Positions 11,931-25,965 of a DNA stretch of 64,000 nt are shown here, piece after piece. Position 1 is the first letter of the stretch; every line of letters begins with the position of its first letter. A program made the translations under genes and the position numbers. The stretch is taken from positions 1-64,000 of the forward strand of contig VYZB01000275.1 of NCBI GenBank assembly GCA_013397455.1, in the 5' to 3' direction. The notes under the pieces are model-generated. The model made no database searches and was not told the DNA's origin. It was given only the letters and a program-made list of their open reading frames with translations. This DNA is from Crotophaga sulcirostris (taxonomy: Eukaryota; Chordata; Aves; Cuculiformes; Crotophagidae).

Positions 11931-14476
11931 TTCTTTCTTTCCGTGTCCACTCAAGCTATCACTGTTCTATGTTCTAACTGTGACCATGTTAAGTGTGCAA
12001 GGAAGGGTCATTTCTACAGTGCTGTATGATTCTTACTATTACCAGTCAACGTTATTCTTGATTTAGGGTAATTATTTCAGTCCTCAGATAACGTAATCAT
12101 CGTTCTGATACAACTTCTGCAAGTAGTGAGTAACTGGTAAAAGTAGAACACAAAAATCTAGATATAACAAATGAACTTTAGTGGGTCTTTAGAGGCAAGT
12201 AGCATGTGTGCCCAGGAGAGGGATAGTCTAACATATTACAAAGAACTAAGACATCTCAAACTTTATTTGTTCTAGGTTCACTTAATCGAATTTGAGTGAG
12301 AGGATAAAGAGCACAGCTAAGATACATAGATGTAGGTGTGCACATTGAGGTGTCTACAGGTTAAATGGAGTGTTTAAGGGTATTATTGTCGACGCAACTC
12401 TAATCAATAATCTCAATTCAGTTGTGGGGTGTGATGATTTTTTAATGTTTTGTTCTGGTGGTGGGGGAGTTCGCCGTAAATGAGGAATTATACGTTGACT
12501 GGAATTACTAGCTTTCAAAGATATCAGTAGGTGTATTGACTAGAGATTCCGCTCACTGAGATATCCCAGATTTCTAATGCCATTTTATATGAAATAAGAA
12601 GTCCAAAATATTAGCTGGTGTTGGCAGCTATGCCATAGAACCTATGGAAGTTCCACATCCTCCTCAGACAGTAACTGGAGAGATACAACAGGATAATCTA
12701 GGGCATTTCAAACATCACTCTGTGCCCATGTGTGAATAAACAAGTCAGGTCATAGATCTCCAATTAATGTAAAAAAATCTTAGACTTATAGACAACATGT
12801 AGATTCCTACACATAGAAAATGTATCCTCCAAATGTATACTCCAAAATGTGGATATCTGAGGTTCTGCTTGGTTCCTCAAACAAAGATATCTGACACCAT
12901 TTCAGATTACCTGACATCCAACTGCCCTTCCAGAAAGGTATGGTTCTCCCGTGGGTCTTGCTTTATGCCTTCCAGGCCTGCACAGATGTTCTGGATACCC
13001 CATGGCATTTCAAACAGCATTAAATTCCTGTGTTTAGGCAACTAAATCAAATCAAAAAGTGAAGGTTGTGTGTGTCCCTATCTACCTGTCTACACTTTTC
13101 TTATTCTCAACACAATAATTTCAAAGTGCAATTCATCTGACCACAATAAGCTGTTTACATTAGAATATGATTGATAACTCCTGTTTATTCTTCCTTGCAT
13201 TTTGCTTTGGTCATTTATGCCTAGTGAAACTAGAACTACAAGGCTACTCCCTTGATTACGTACTGATTTGATTAGGTGGCATTTCAAACATCAAGTCCAA
13301 ATGTAAATAACCATATAAGACAAAGACCAACAGAAAACTGAGTCCTCTACTCCAGCCACTCGTTCAGTTAATGCTTTACATCTGAATATAGAAAATAAGA
13401 TTTACATATGTGAATGGAAATAAAATCTAGAGAAGAATGCTTTGATGGGTTTACTTTTATGTCTGTGGTGAATAGGCCATTGATATCCATTTACAAGCAG
13501 TGTATCAGTTTATTTAACTCTACATCTGCCTTGTAGAGCTACTCAAATCCAGAAAAATGGAACTAATCTCTTGTTGCTTATGCATCACTGAAGCCTTTAG
13601 GTCCTCTGTTCCACTTACTTAACAAGTGCAAGACTCAAAATCACGTGTAATGGCAAAGAATTCTCCATATTCTGAGATCTTTTTACACTTGTGCAAGCAA
13701 CCTCAATCTTTCACAATAGTAATCTGACACGTTTTTATTCTTCTTGGGAAATAAAAGAACATTGATGGCCTGAAAATTTGACAAATACAGTAAGAATAAT
13801 GCTTGTATTTTCAACTTTTGCAGTTAAGTACTGTGTATTGTTAATATCTCCTGGGTTTTTTTTTTTTGTAATGCAGAGGAAGCCAAATTGAATGATTACT
13901 CTTTGACCTGTATCTGTATGAAGCAATTTGAACAACCCATTTTAAGAAGTCTAGCCTTCTCTGTAGCATGCACATAGTTTTATTAACATTAAATAGAGTT
14001 ACATGTGCACACCAGGGCACAAGCTTCTAAGCAGATATTAATTGGCTAAAAAATGATCCACTATTTCTTCTCCTTGTAGTTAGTGTTTGGGCATTTGCTT
14101 TTGGCATGCTACCTGACTGTTTATCTGTTTCTCTTTAACCATTGAAATGACAAAATTTCTTCAGTGACTTGTGTCAATGCATGCAGCCATTTAAAAGTCA
14201 ATAGAAGAAACAAGTTTAAATATTTAACATCAAGAGTTCACTCTGTCCCCATGTCTTTTTCTAGACCAGTTCCTGTAAAACATCATCAGTATCTTAAATC
14301 AACATATTTGGACTAGTAACTTCAGAGGAAAGTAATTATGGTTCTGCACTCATTACAATTTCATAATTGTAGAAGAGTTTAGAAGCAAACATAGGTTACA
14401 TCTTTGTGTATCAGGTATTCTATTCAAAATACACTGTTCTCTTTTTGTAGCAGTTAACCAATGCAAAATGCCAAGC

Positions 14477-14576
14477 TGTCACAATAAAGCAACTTAGTGG
14501 TATAAGGAGTAGAATTTTATATTAAGCATGCCATCTTAATGGACCACTTACAAATAGCAATTGCTTTATTGTCACA
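14477..14576. repeat. Nested imperfect inverted repeat (hairpin-forming)
   Basis: The outer arms are TGTCACAATAAAGCAA (14477-14492) and TTGCTTTATTGTCACA (14561-14576), which pair at 15 of 16 positions. An inner pair, TTAGTGGT (14494-14501) with ACCACTTA (14543-14550), matches at 7 of 8. A terminal hairpin, ATTAAG (14521-14526) with CTTAAT (14535-14540), is perfect. The nesting gives a roughly 100-base fold with asymmetric bulges. It could be an ancient palindromic DNA-transposon remnant, a transcribed hairpin or coincidence; the sequence alone does not decide. Confidence 0.6.
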
Positions 14577-16085
14577 TTAGATTGCCACTGGGACTAGTTT
14601 TAGGATTCCCAGCAAGCCTATAAAAATCACAGTCTTAATCTAACAAAATTGACCTTTGTAAGAGTTTCAAATCAACCTTTAGAGAATAAGAGTCCAAAGT
14701 GCAAGAATTTGCTTGAACTCATATTAACAATTGTTGGACTTGCTTTGCTAGCATAGAAAATCCAGGATGCTGAATTTCAAAACTAGTGGAACTCCCTGTG
14801 TCTATTTGCACTTACTAAATTGTGATCACAGAAAATTTCACGTGAAACAACTTCTTCCTTTGCCTAAAATGTCCTCTAGCTCTCTACTGTGTTCCTTTAC
14901 CTTTGGGTAAGCTGAGATATTTCTGCAGAATTCCTGCTTCTCCCTGCTCTAACCTCTACATCTGCAGAAATGCCACATAAATGAACATTGGAGGTGAGAC
15001 TACTTTTGCCTCATTTGGATTTTCATGATGCAAACATCCATTCTGGATTGTTTCCCTGATTCTCTTGGAATCAGAAGTTGAATTCAAGTGCCTCACCCCT
15101 TAGACATGACTGTGTAAAGGCTACAAGTATCCTAGGAATGACTATAATAACAGTCTACTGGTTAACTCAGACACTGCAGTTTAAAGTTGTATGAGATGAC
15201 GTCTATCTGTTTGTAAGTTCTACTTCTTTTAGGAATTTTCAAATTAAGAGAAAGATTTTTGAGGACTGTGTTGCCCGTTTAAAAACTAGGCAGTAGGCTT
15301 TCCTTGCATAAGTTTGGTGTTATTTAAACTGAAATCTTCATAGAACTATTGGCATTTGGAACAGATGTTTTCTAATACTGCAGGTGTGCAAGGGAGGCGA
15401 GTTCTGCATCCATCTCTTTTATGTTGGGCTTTAGTTCAACCATGCAAAGGTTAACTCTAGAATCAGGCTTATTTGTGCATCTGATGCACACTTATCTTTC
15501 TCCTGTATTTGTTCTTTACTTCTCTCTGCTTATGTTAAACGAATACTAGCCAGTACTGTCAGGCCCTGACAGTGCTGTAGGCTTAAATGTAAAGAAGGCA
15601 GAGCTGATTTTTTTTCCCCTTGGGGGCTACCCTTTGGCCTGCAGGCAGTTCTTTTAAAAATAGTTTCCCTCTGCCCGATACCATTATTATCACAAATACA
15701 ATTCCCAACCTGACTGCCCAGATCAGAATTGAAACCTCTGTGTTCAAGAGTGGCATGTTGCACGCATTGCTTTCCCGTTGTGTTCAGACAGGTCCTTTCC
15801 ATAGGCTGTGTGGCAAGATTTTGTGGGTATTGTTTTGCTTGGTGACTGTATATTTGATCTTCCTTGTCATACAAGAGAAAAAGCTGAGGGCAAGATGCTA
15901 GTGAGCCTGGAATATATGTGTATAAAACTGATGTTCTTCTTCCCTAAGTCTGCTCAAATAGCGTTGGCAGGCTGGTGGCACTTTCATTTTATTCCTCAAA
16001 CAGAAAAAGAAAGGAAAACAGCAAAACCAACCCAGTAGCTGAAACATACTGTTGGGAATGTTTCTTCTGCAGACTCCTATTATGT

Positions 16086-16150
16086 CAGAGTAGTCACCTC
16101 AGATCCCTGCCTCAGTTTAAGCCTTTAGTAAAATGGACATCTGCTTATTT
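16086..16150 (-). mobile_element. MIR-like SINE remnant, minus strand
   Basis: The plus strand has ctgcctcagttt, then gcctttagtaaaatgga. These are the complement, in the right order and spacing, of the MIR core segment CCATTTTACAGATGAGG followed by AAACTGAGGCA. The match is short and old, so ends are approximate. MIRs are ancient amniote SINEs and persist in birds only as diverged relics. Confidence 0.45.
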
Positions 16151-19100
16151 TCAAACCAGAGAGTCTCACTGCAATCACTCCTGCAATCAGGAGGAGTGCT
16201 ATATGCAGATGACACGAGCTATTCTCAGAAGTTGCCAGAAGTTTGCTTTGAGAAAATGAACAGTTTCATCCCCCCTTAAACAGTGGGAAGGTCAGACTCA
16301 TTAGCGTAAACTAGAATTTGTGTTTTCAGCTCCAGTCTGCTATATGTTAACTCCCAGTTTTCATACAGATTAAGTAAGAGTCATAAAGCTCACATGAATG
16401 GTATCAGTCATCAAAAACTGCGATGTGTATTAAAACATAGTATAGGTTAACATCCATGTAGAAACTTAGATAAAAGGCACTGTCCACATGTTTAAATGCC
16501 TATCACAAGGCTATCTCAGAAGAAGCCCTTCCTCAATGATTTTCCAACTTGGTACAGTGCTGGAAAAGGAGAGCAATTTGTGACCTCAGGTCCCACAGAA
16601 AAGATGAGTGGTGGTGAAGTAGTCAACTGAAAATTATTTGGGCTCATTGATTTTGAGATTTAGCTTCTTTTGCATCCTTTATTTTTTTTTGTAGGTGTTC
16701 CTCCACAGATTACAAGAATTGAGAGTTTGAGATTTAAGCCCCTAAAGGACAAGGAGTAAAAGTTAAAGTTCACTTGAATGAGTGTTGAATTTATATTTAC
16801 ATTTGTATACAATTCAGTACAGTACAATCATACTGCAGAGACTCCTTCATAGGGATTTTTTGATGCTTAATGTTTGTGAATCATGATGAGACCCTTAGAT
16901 AAAGATGCTATGTAGTATTCCATAAGGCCACAGGCATGAAAGCATTGTTAATAATTTAACAATTAAAAATATGATTACCCCAGAGGTTGTCAGATATCTC
17001 TGGTGGCAAAAGTACCTACACAGATAGCTACTGTAATATTGATTAAATAATTTATTTGATTAATTTCTTAGTGTTTTTAAATACATTTGACAATGTCTTT
17101 CATTATTCATCTAACACATACATCACTCTTAAACTGTTTTCTCAGGAATGCAAAAGTTGTTTACTCTAAAGAAAGCTTCTTTTCATCAAAGAAAAGTAAA
17201 CAGTTGCTTTGCAATGCCATCTAATGTAAACATGTCCAGTGAAAATTTTCAGAGTTTCACTTAATAGGAAAGGTGTTCAGAGAACATGGAATGCTGACTC
17301 AAAATTTATATTAGGGGTTACAAAGTATTGTAGACATTTTGTAGACTTTTCTTGGTGAAGACTTTGCTGCAAGACCTAGTCCAGGATGTGATGCAAAGAT
17401 TCAAAAGTATGTGTGTGAGGCATCTCCAGCTTTCTGGTGATAGAAAATAGGGCTTTATCAATAACACAGCTGTCAGGTTACCCTTATGAGGTTATGACTT
17501 TCAATAACTTCAGTACATGAAACGAGCTGAAGACGTATGACTTTGTTGTTCTTCAGGTATTCAGGACTGATGCTGAAAACTCACACTGATCCACACCATA
17601 CAGGATCCATTTGGTTTGGAATTAGCAAATAGCTTTATGGTGTGACCATGTAAGGTTTGTAACGCCAATATAAATGTTTATGAATTTTACTGCTGTTGGA
17701 TTTTTAGATTAACGACCAACAGGTCAAGGTTCACAATCTCTTTGCAAAAGAAAAAGACCCTAATAGGCAGAATTGGTCCATCCTAACATCTGCTGTACAG
17801 ATATAAGTTTACATAAAAGCTCCCAATCTTCCCTGCAACAATCTAGCCTGTAAACAAACAAGACGTTTACTAGACAAAAGCCAGGCACAAGCAGATTAAA
17901 TAACTCCTCCAAGGTTATAAAAAATGCTACCTTTCTCAGATAGGCTTGAATCTCACATCTCCCAAAGCACCTTTTAACGCTGCAGACCCATCCTTTTTTG
18001 CTGGATATTTGGCTTAGCTGGAAGGGATCAGAAGCCCTTAGTAACAAGTGTGGTGATGTTGGAGATTTCATCATGGAAAACTGTCAAGTACTCAGTAAAC
18101 ACAGATATTCAGATATGCTGCCATTAAAATATTCTCTTAACAAGAGCTACATTGTTTTATTTAATAAAGGAATAAAGTATGGATGTGACTTATTTGTTTT
18201 CCCTCCTTTTCACAGATGATCATATAGTAAAGGTGAAGGAGATTCTATTTTTTAGCAGATCAAAGCATTTGTTTTAATTCTTTGGTACTGGCTCTCCTGA
18301 GGCCCCTGCTGCTATGAGCTAATGCAAATTATACCAGGAAATCCAACGGGCTTAGTAAACACTGAATATTAATTCAAGATGTTTTTGAAAATGCATAAAC
18401 AGCTTCAGTCCCAAAATCCAGAGCGGACGCAAAAACCTGACAGAGCCACTTGAATATGTCACAATTTTATGTGAGGTCTTGTTTTGGCCATAAAAATCAA
18501 CTTTTTCTTGCCATGTTGAGTGATCATGTTATTCCACCATAATACATGAATTCTAAACCATCGAGCAATGTCCTTGCTTCCCCCACATTATACACAGGGA
18601 TTGCTCAAATTGCCAAGTGCTACTTTTCCTGTGTTGACTGGTCTGCTTTTCTCTAGATCCATCCATGAAATATAATTTTTGAGAAGTACTAGAATGCTGT
18701 GATCAGGGACTCAAGAAATCTACAGTTAGTCTCCAAGTTTTATCAGGCGTTCTGGTTAAGTTATAGCATTGTCATTGCCCACCTGTGCAGGTTTCCTTCT
18801 ACTTTGGTTTTATTTTGTTAATGGACAGTCTAGGAGAAATGCTTTCCGCACTTCACTTAACATACGAAGATCCAACTGTCAGCTGTTGTCTCCCAGAAAA
18901 ATGCTTTCAGATCAGGTCAACCCTGTAAACAATTTCACTTACAAAGTCATAACAATTACCATTCAGCTAACAGTCTACCCAACCTACAGCTTGAAAAGAG
19001 GAACAAATTTGACGTTGACAGAAGTTCTTATGTTGCCACTAAAACACTCTGATTTTCCAAATGTCATTTGTGGTTGGTATCAGCATAACATACTCAGCTG

Positions 19101-22100
19101 CCATCTCCACTAAGCCTGACACTACTTCGATATCTTGGGTGGCTCTGAAGAAGCTGTAGACATAAAAATAGGAATTCTGAATGCTGGGCTAGACAGTTCT
19201 GAGCAAAAAGGTCCAACACTGTCTTTCAAAGGCCCATTCACTGATTGACACCAAACTGTTTTATGTTTCTTTTCAAATGTGATCTGCATACTTCATTTAG
19301 GGGCAGAGATAGGTTGTCTGAATATTGAAATGGATAAGAAGTGTGCATAAGCATGTCTCTTTCTTTACTTTTCCCACGTATCATTATATATTTTAATATT
19401 CACTTTGGGAACTTTTCTTATGTAAGATATAATTGCAAAACATGATCTACATTAAATTCTGGATCTGGAGGTCTGAGATTTTGGTATCCCAGCAAATCCT
19501 CAAACTTTGTTAACAAAATATTCGTATGTTCGAGAGTGGGAAAGGAAATCACATTGTAAGCAATGATTTCCCTATATGTGTGAAATCTACTGATCCAGAG
19601 ACTCGTGAGATGGCAACAATAGATACCAAGTAGTACTCACTCTCCAGAGTGTGCAGCTACTTCCCTTTGTATTCTAGAGATGAAAAAGGCAATTTAAATA
19701 TTTTATAGGCCTCCAATCTCGACTGTTGCCTGGAATTGGTCTCACAGCCCAGAGATGAACTCATGCTATCTCACAGTTCATTGGAGACATTCACATAAAT
19801 GCCTTGTGAAACCACTAGCCATTGCCCAATTGCCCAATATGACAATCAGAGCTCCTCAAGCCACAGGTTCCACTTTACAGGATAGAAAAGAAGCCTGATG
19901 CACTCTGACAGCAGAGGAACATCTTTTTCTTTCTCTATTAGCCTTCCTTTTGGAAAGGCGGGAAGACACATGATGTTTCCAGGGTCTATTGACAAAAAAA
20001 GTGGTTTGATACATAGGTGTACTCAGTTTTTTCTGCAAATATAAACTGAAACCCAATATTACTGGTTATATCAGTTATACACCTGGGTATTTTCTGACAG
20101 AAGGTGTTTTGAGGGCAATAGTTTCTCCACTTGTGTTACAAATACATTTAATTTAATGTCTGTTATACTGTCAGCCATAACTTTTGTGTTTGTACATGCT
20201 AAATATTAAATAGCATTGCCTCACAACATTTTTAACTAATAATCAGTGCTTAGTCTATATTTTATGACTAGCTAAATATACCTTTTTAACAGATTATTTG
20301 CATAGTAAAAATTCTTTCCCCCTAGGCAGAGCAATATTGAAAGGTAAAACCAATGTCACCGTAAAAAAATAATTTGATGAAATTCAAAAAATGGATACCA
20401 ACTAGAAGTGATAGTGGGATTCAGACAATTGCAGCAATTAAGTGAAAAGTTCTTGCTTTCATTAAAAATTATTTCTCAAGAAAGGTTTCACTTTGTGGGG
20501 TTTTTTCATCAAATGAAATGTAGTTTTTTCTGATACATGAAATAGCTAAGTTAAAATATCCTTACATAAAACATTTTACCAATGCTTTTATTTGTTTTTC
20601 AATTTTGACTTTGGCAAAACTGATTTATTTCTCTTTTTCTAAGAAATATACAAGAGAAAGCAAATGTACCCTGTGTTTTTATTATTTCTCATGTTAGTAG
20701 TCTACTACAGTAAATATCAGATACACAAACAAAGACAGAGAGAGATGTATTAAACTCCTGTGGCCACCCTGGGAGTCATTAGCTGAACTGATAATAAAAC
20801 CTAAGATTTCTTGACTTCTAAACCTATGTTTTGAGCACAACACTTCAATATCTTCTAAGAATCCAGGAGTAAGGTGTTTTCTGTTTTAACATAGAAGCTA
20901 ATCTTAAGTCATGCAAATGGTGTGTAGTTTCCCAGATGAATATTTGCCACTCCTTTAAACAGAACTCATTAACGAACGTTTAGCACTTCTAAGGCCTATT
21001 TTATGTTTAAAAACACACGTGAATTTATGTAAACCTTCCTCTCACAGCAATGGTCACTCTACAGAATCAAGAGTATTTTAAATGCAGAACTAAATGCCTA
21101 AATAACTTTTTGGACACGTTGAAAATGTCACCACTTTACTAGTATTTACATTTTGGCCAGTGGAAATCACAGACTGTTTAATGTAAGAAATTTTTCAACA
21201 CTAAAATGATATTAAGGCACAGAAATGGAGATTTTGAAATACTTAAGACTATTCATGGATAACCTAAAAATGCATATCTATAAGATCAGATATCTCCTTT
21301 TATTTCAGTCACAATGAATAAGAAAATATCTTTTGTTTTCCAGTTAGACCCCAGGGAGATGATTTGGTACTTCACCCAGTCTATATGCAAAGATCCACAT
21401 ATAATAATGCGCTTCCTTACCTTTAGTAGAGCTGAACTTTTCTGTAGTCACATTGTATCTGAAAGCTGTTAGTGTTTACAAGTAAGGGAAGCTCTTTCAA
21501 AAGTGTTCAGGATCAAAAATGATTCTGTTTCCAAAATATGCCTTATTTTAGCAGAATAAAGATAGTAGCCAAATTCTGATACTGTAAACTCATTCTCAAG
21601 CTGGTTAAGCACTGGATTAGGATGCAGGATGAAGCGTAAACTTTATTCTGCTTTAGTTCAAAGGAGTGTACTAGAAAGGGTGTGGTTTATATGTACTCAT
21701 TGTTTTCTGTTATATGAGTATTCACATAATAGAAAGTAAAAAGGGACACAGAAGAGGTGATGGACTCACTTAGCCACTGTTGGGTAAAAGATATCCTCTG
21801 TTTAGGTGATTGCACACTCTGACAGTTGAAGACATTAAAAAGAATTAACCTTTTTTTTTTCCAACATGCCTCCAAAACAGAAAAGTCCCATTTCCCTTTC
21901 ACAGGATGAAAGTGAAGAAAGACTTGTTCAAGTGACAGTCAAGGTTTGTGAAAATCACATCCTAATTTCCTAATCTGAGGTTCTGTCTGATAGAGAACCA
22001 TGAAATGCCATGCATTTTTCTATATTTGTTTTGGTTTGATCTGCCATTAGGAACCAGGTCCAAGATTTGACCGTGATAATCCTTCTTCCTAGAAGAATTA

Positions 22101-24410
22101 TTGCTCCATAGCTTCTCTGCTCTTTTCTCTGCATTTTAACTTTTCAAGCCCCTGAGTTTTTCCCCTTCCATTTTGCTGACTTCTGCCTCCTCATGTTGTG
22201 TAAATGCTTTCAATAATACCAGCATCTAAGTCAGACATTCCAATGGTGTAACGCCTGAGTAGACTCAAAGTTAGTTGTCTAATTAGAAGTCTCTAGCAGT
22301 AGATCATGCTAAGAAATAGCAATAGGGAGAATAGCACTAAGCAGTTAGTTTCCAAGCCATATACAAAATACACCATTTTAACGTGGAAATGGAGGGACAG
22401 ACTTGTGCTGTGTTGTAGTATTTATGTCCATATTAGAAGTTATAAATTGCTTTAATTAATAAATTGCAGTCTTTACTGCTTTGTATGGATAAAGATTAAT
22501 CCATATGCCCAGGAAACCCCTGGATTCTATCATCATGCTTCGTGATAACACATCACCTATTTTTTTCCTTAGTTCGATCCATTTAAGGAATCTCACATTG
22601 AATTTTACATATTTGTTGTTATGTTTCTGAAGTCATGCCTTGATGTATTGTTTTTTGAACCAAACTTTTTTTTCCATTGAATTCCTGAAGAGTGTGATCT
22701 GCTATTGAAGGTCACATTCCTAACTAATGCTAACTAAACCCCTAGGTGTTCTTACTCTGTTGTATTCTTATTTAGCATGTGCTGAAAAATAAGACAAAAC
22801 AAAAAAAAGAAAAACTAAAAGGCAAAACTATACTGAAAGTTTTAAAATTAAATGTAGAAGAATTTTGCAGTGTGCTTAGTTGATTTATTATTGATCTAAA
22901 GTAGGCTTCTGGGCCCTCTCTACAGTCAAAAGAAAAAAATAGATCTTTATCTTTGGTATACTTATCTCTATGCACTATTGAGGAAACTTACATAATTGGT
23001 AAAAGTATGAGTTTAAATCTTAGATGGTTAAATTTAGATGAGACAAATCCTATAATGAGTACAAATGTTTCAGAGATTTAGGTACTATTGAACTTTCTGG
23101 GTTTTCCTGGGACTGAATTGGGCTAGTACGGACCTTTTTCTTCAATGCAATGTTAATTAAGAAATTTTTGGAGAATTGACATATTAAATTCTTATTCTCC
23201 TGGATATCTCACAAGGGAATAAACACCTGGAAAAAAACATTATGAAAGCCAGTGAAAAAATATATATTACAGATCCTTTGTCATCTAGGTCCTTGCTTTG
23301 CTGTGAGTAGGAGATATTGCTGTGCAGACTGTGTGTTGTTCTGTATGAAATGGTTTTTCAGCCTGTTTCTCAGTGGACTGAATTATAAAACTGCTGGCAC
23401 CTTCAGAATTGAGTCCTGAAAGATGCAGAGCTCCATCAGTTCCCACTGCTTAACAGTCAAAACTGATGATATTCAGCAACTTGTCAGTACTCAGTCCCAT
23501 CTGAGTTGTTGAGCACTGTGCAGGAAAGGGACTCTTAAGAAAGCATTGGGGAACCAGGTGGGGTTCATGTGAGTAACTGCAAACATCACATCTGTTCAGC
23601 AGTGAGAAACTTGAACGTTAACTGTTAGCTTGTTTTCTGCCACAAGCAGTCTAACATAATATGCATTAAAAAAGAGAGCAAACTGCCCTTCATTTTGGCC
23701 CGCAGTGTTAAAATTCTTGGATGAAGATACATGAATCAGATTCTTCACACTGCATTGATATGATTTTCTTAGCCTCTGCCAAACACTGGTTCAGTAATTC
23801 CTAAAGTGCAAAAAGTAATTCCTTGCACTGCAAGATGATTGACAGCCATTAAAGTGCTATACCTTGCCTTTAGAGAGAGGAAAAATGCATTACTGATGAG
23901 AATTGCAAAAATTAACTATGAAAATCATGAAACTAGCACTTGATTACTATTGGCTCAAATAATATTTCTTTTCATCATGTTTAATCATGTGCTGAGACTA
24001 GAATTCCTGAGCCATTAAACAAGAATGAGGAGACTATATAAAAACATCTATCTTTCCAGCATGAAAATTCAACTCTGCTTAGAGCTCTGCTGGTGTCTAA
24101 GTAAATTTATATGGATGAGTCCAATGGTTCATCAGATCAGAATTGATCTTTTATCCTTGTCTTCATGTTTCTGACCATGTCATCTATTTTTCAGAATTGC
24201 AAATGATTATTTCACTTCTACATCCAGCAAAAAGGTTATTTTCTTTTTCGGAAGAAAATATTTCTCTCTTCCTCTGTGTTTTCTTACAGCTGATGCATTG
24301 TTTTCAAGGGCTATGGCTAGCACATCACATAACAAACACAGCTCTTTATTATGCATTATCTACTACTGCTTGCTGCAATGCAATATTTACAGTTTGGCAT
24401 TAAGGCAGGA
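16151..24410. other. Unassigned non-coding sequence
   Basis: Eight kilobases of AT-rich DNA with no recognisable gene or recent repeat. Open frames (for example 18769-19113 plus and 17760-18074 minus) lack domains, consistent splice sites or codon bias. Confidence 0.5.
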
Positions 24411-25084
24411 GACGGCCCTCGTTATGCAGCTCAGCCACCACTGATAGATCGACACAATGGTTTTTCAGAAACATGAAGAATTGAAAATGGTTCATCTGGG
24501 GATTGCAAGTGCGATGAATTCTTTATATCTAACAGTTGGCCTGCACTGACCCAAAGGATATTAGATTTCTTAGGAGCAAACGTGCAATGCTGAAATGTAC
24601 TTAAAAAGCTCGATCTCAATGGCCCGCGGTGGCTGCCCCCCCATCATCATTGGCCTTTGCCAGACAGAGCTTCCTCTCCCTCTGTGCAACCCCTGCTCCC
24701 TGCCTCATACCTCCTGCTGGCTGCCTTACGTCTTCCATGCTGGCATTATGTAGGCAGCAGGCAGGAGCGGGGAGGGGTAAGCGAGTACACCATTAGGAGC
24801 TGGAGGAGGTTGCTCCCAAGCCTGGATTTTATTGCCATGTCACTCGGATTGTTTTTACAGCTGGCAGGCCAGAGCGACCTTTGGCTGCCTCTTCTCATTT
24901 CTGTTGGCTCCCTCCCCATGAGTCCACATCAAATCTGCTTCTCTTGCAGTCTTTTAAAGGGCTTCTCTGCCGTCGTTCCTGCTGCCTACAGAGCAGGAGG
25001 CTCTGACCTCAGATTGGAAAATGGACGGGGGGAAGGGGGAAGACGAATGCTGAAGGGCTGTTGAATGGCCCAGAACTCCCGTGG
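24411..25084. other. GC-richer, CpG-retaining segment
   Basis: Base composition shifts here: CpG dinucleotides recur (about 17-19 by eye over some 700 bases, including the CCCGCGG at 24624) where neighbouring sequence is CpG-depleted. A long plus-strand frame (24657-25064) exists but encodes no recognisable domain, and GC-rich DNA has fewer stops by chance. It is a plausible regulatory element or alternative promoter; a coding role is not supported. Confidence 0.35.
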
Positions 25085-25951
25085 GCTGCTGCTCTAACAA
25101 CATCAGGACTGAGCCAGGTGCTAATTTGCTGCTACTGGTATGGGACATGAGCAGTTCACCAAGGGACAGGGAAGCATCGCAGGTACCATCCAAGCAAGGA
25201 GATACTGTGGAGATGAGGGAGGACATGAAGTGACACATGCCCTGCAGGAACCACAAGGAAAAATCACCTTGCCATGCTAGTGAGACATTTCTCTAACAAT
25301 TTCTCATTGGGGATCCCAGAGCACTTTGCCTATGAAGCTTGAGTACCATAGCATCATTCTGCAGTTTGTGTATCAGTATCAGCCCTATTTCTTTTTCTTT
25401 TGATACACCGCAGTTTACCCATGTCACTGTTTTCTGTGAATTTACTTACCACGTAAGACCACCTAACTACTGGACAACGATGTTCCCCAGAATTTGTCCC
25501 CCCCTTTCTCTCTACCAAGTACTCCAACATACTGTCCACACTTTCTAACATCAAAACATCCCTACATCTGTGCTATTATAGAAGCTGATTAATGAAAAAA
25601 TCTTTCACAGTAGCAGAAAGTGAGATAGAATTTGGTTTTCTTTTTTTCCAGCTGCACTCTAACAAAACTTTTCTTTCTGCCAACCCATGATGATTTTAGA
25701 AACCTGTCCAGGTAGAAAGCACACTGTATGCATTGCACTGGCCTCTGTCCCCCAAACTCAGACCCTTTACACAGCAGCACAGTGCCCCACTCTGCTACCA
25801 CGGCTCTTGTCCTCTTCATTTGATCGACAATTCGGAGTGCGTGGCGAAGAGAACAGAATTTGGAAGGATTAAAACTGTCAGATAATTGAGACAATTTTTA
25901 ATTAAACTGTGCATTTCGATAACTGCTATGTACAAAAATCTTTATTGTAGT

Positions 25952-25965
25952 GTTGCTGTGGCAAC
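25952..25965. promoter_or_regulatory. RFX X-box-like palindrome
   Basis: GTTGCTGTGGCAAC has perfect GTTGC/GCAAC inverted halves separated by TGTG, and fits the RFX transcription-factor consensus (GTNRCY, short spacer, RGYAAC) closely. A single site of this degeneracy can occur by chance in tens of kilobases, so function is inferred only. Confidence 0.35.

Larger units (their letters stand above)
9965..16085. other. Unassigned non-coding sequence
   Basis: No gene recognised. Contents are an A-rich simple stretch at 11855-11930, a 12-T run at 13856-13867, and a nested inverted repeat at 14477-14576 listed separately. Overlapping open frames on both strands at 15530-15901 have no domain and are best read as chance. 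Confidence 0.5.

Noticed and set aside
15530..15901. Overlapping frames on both strands (114 and 93 codons)
   Set aside because: Neither has a recognisable domain, and mutual overlap on opposite strands is typical of chance frames.
24657..25064. 135-codon plus-strand frame
   Set aside because: It lies in a GC-richer segment where stops are rarer. The translation is low in structure and has no domain.
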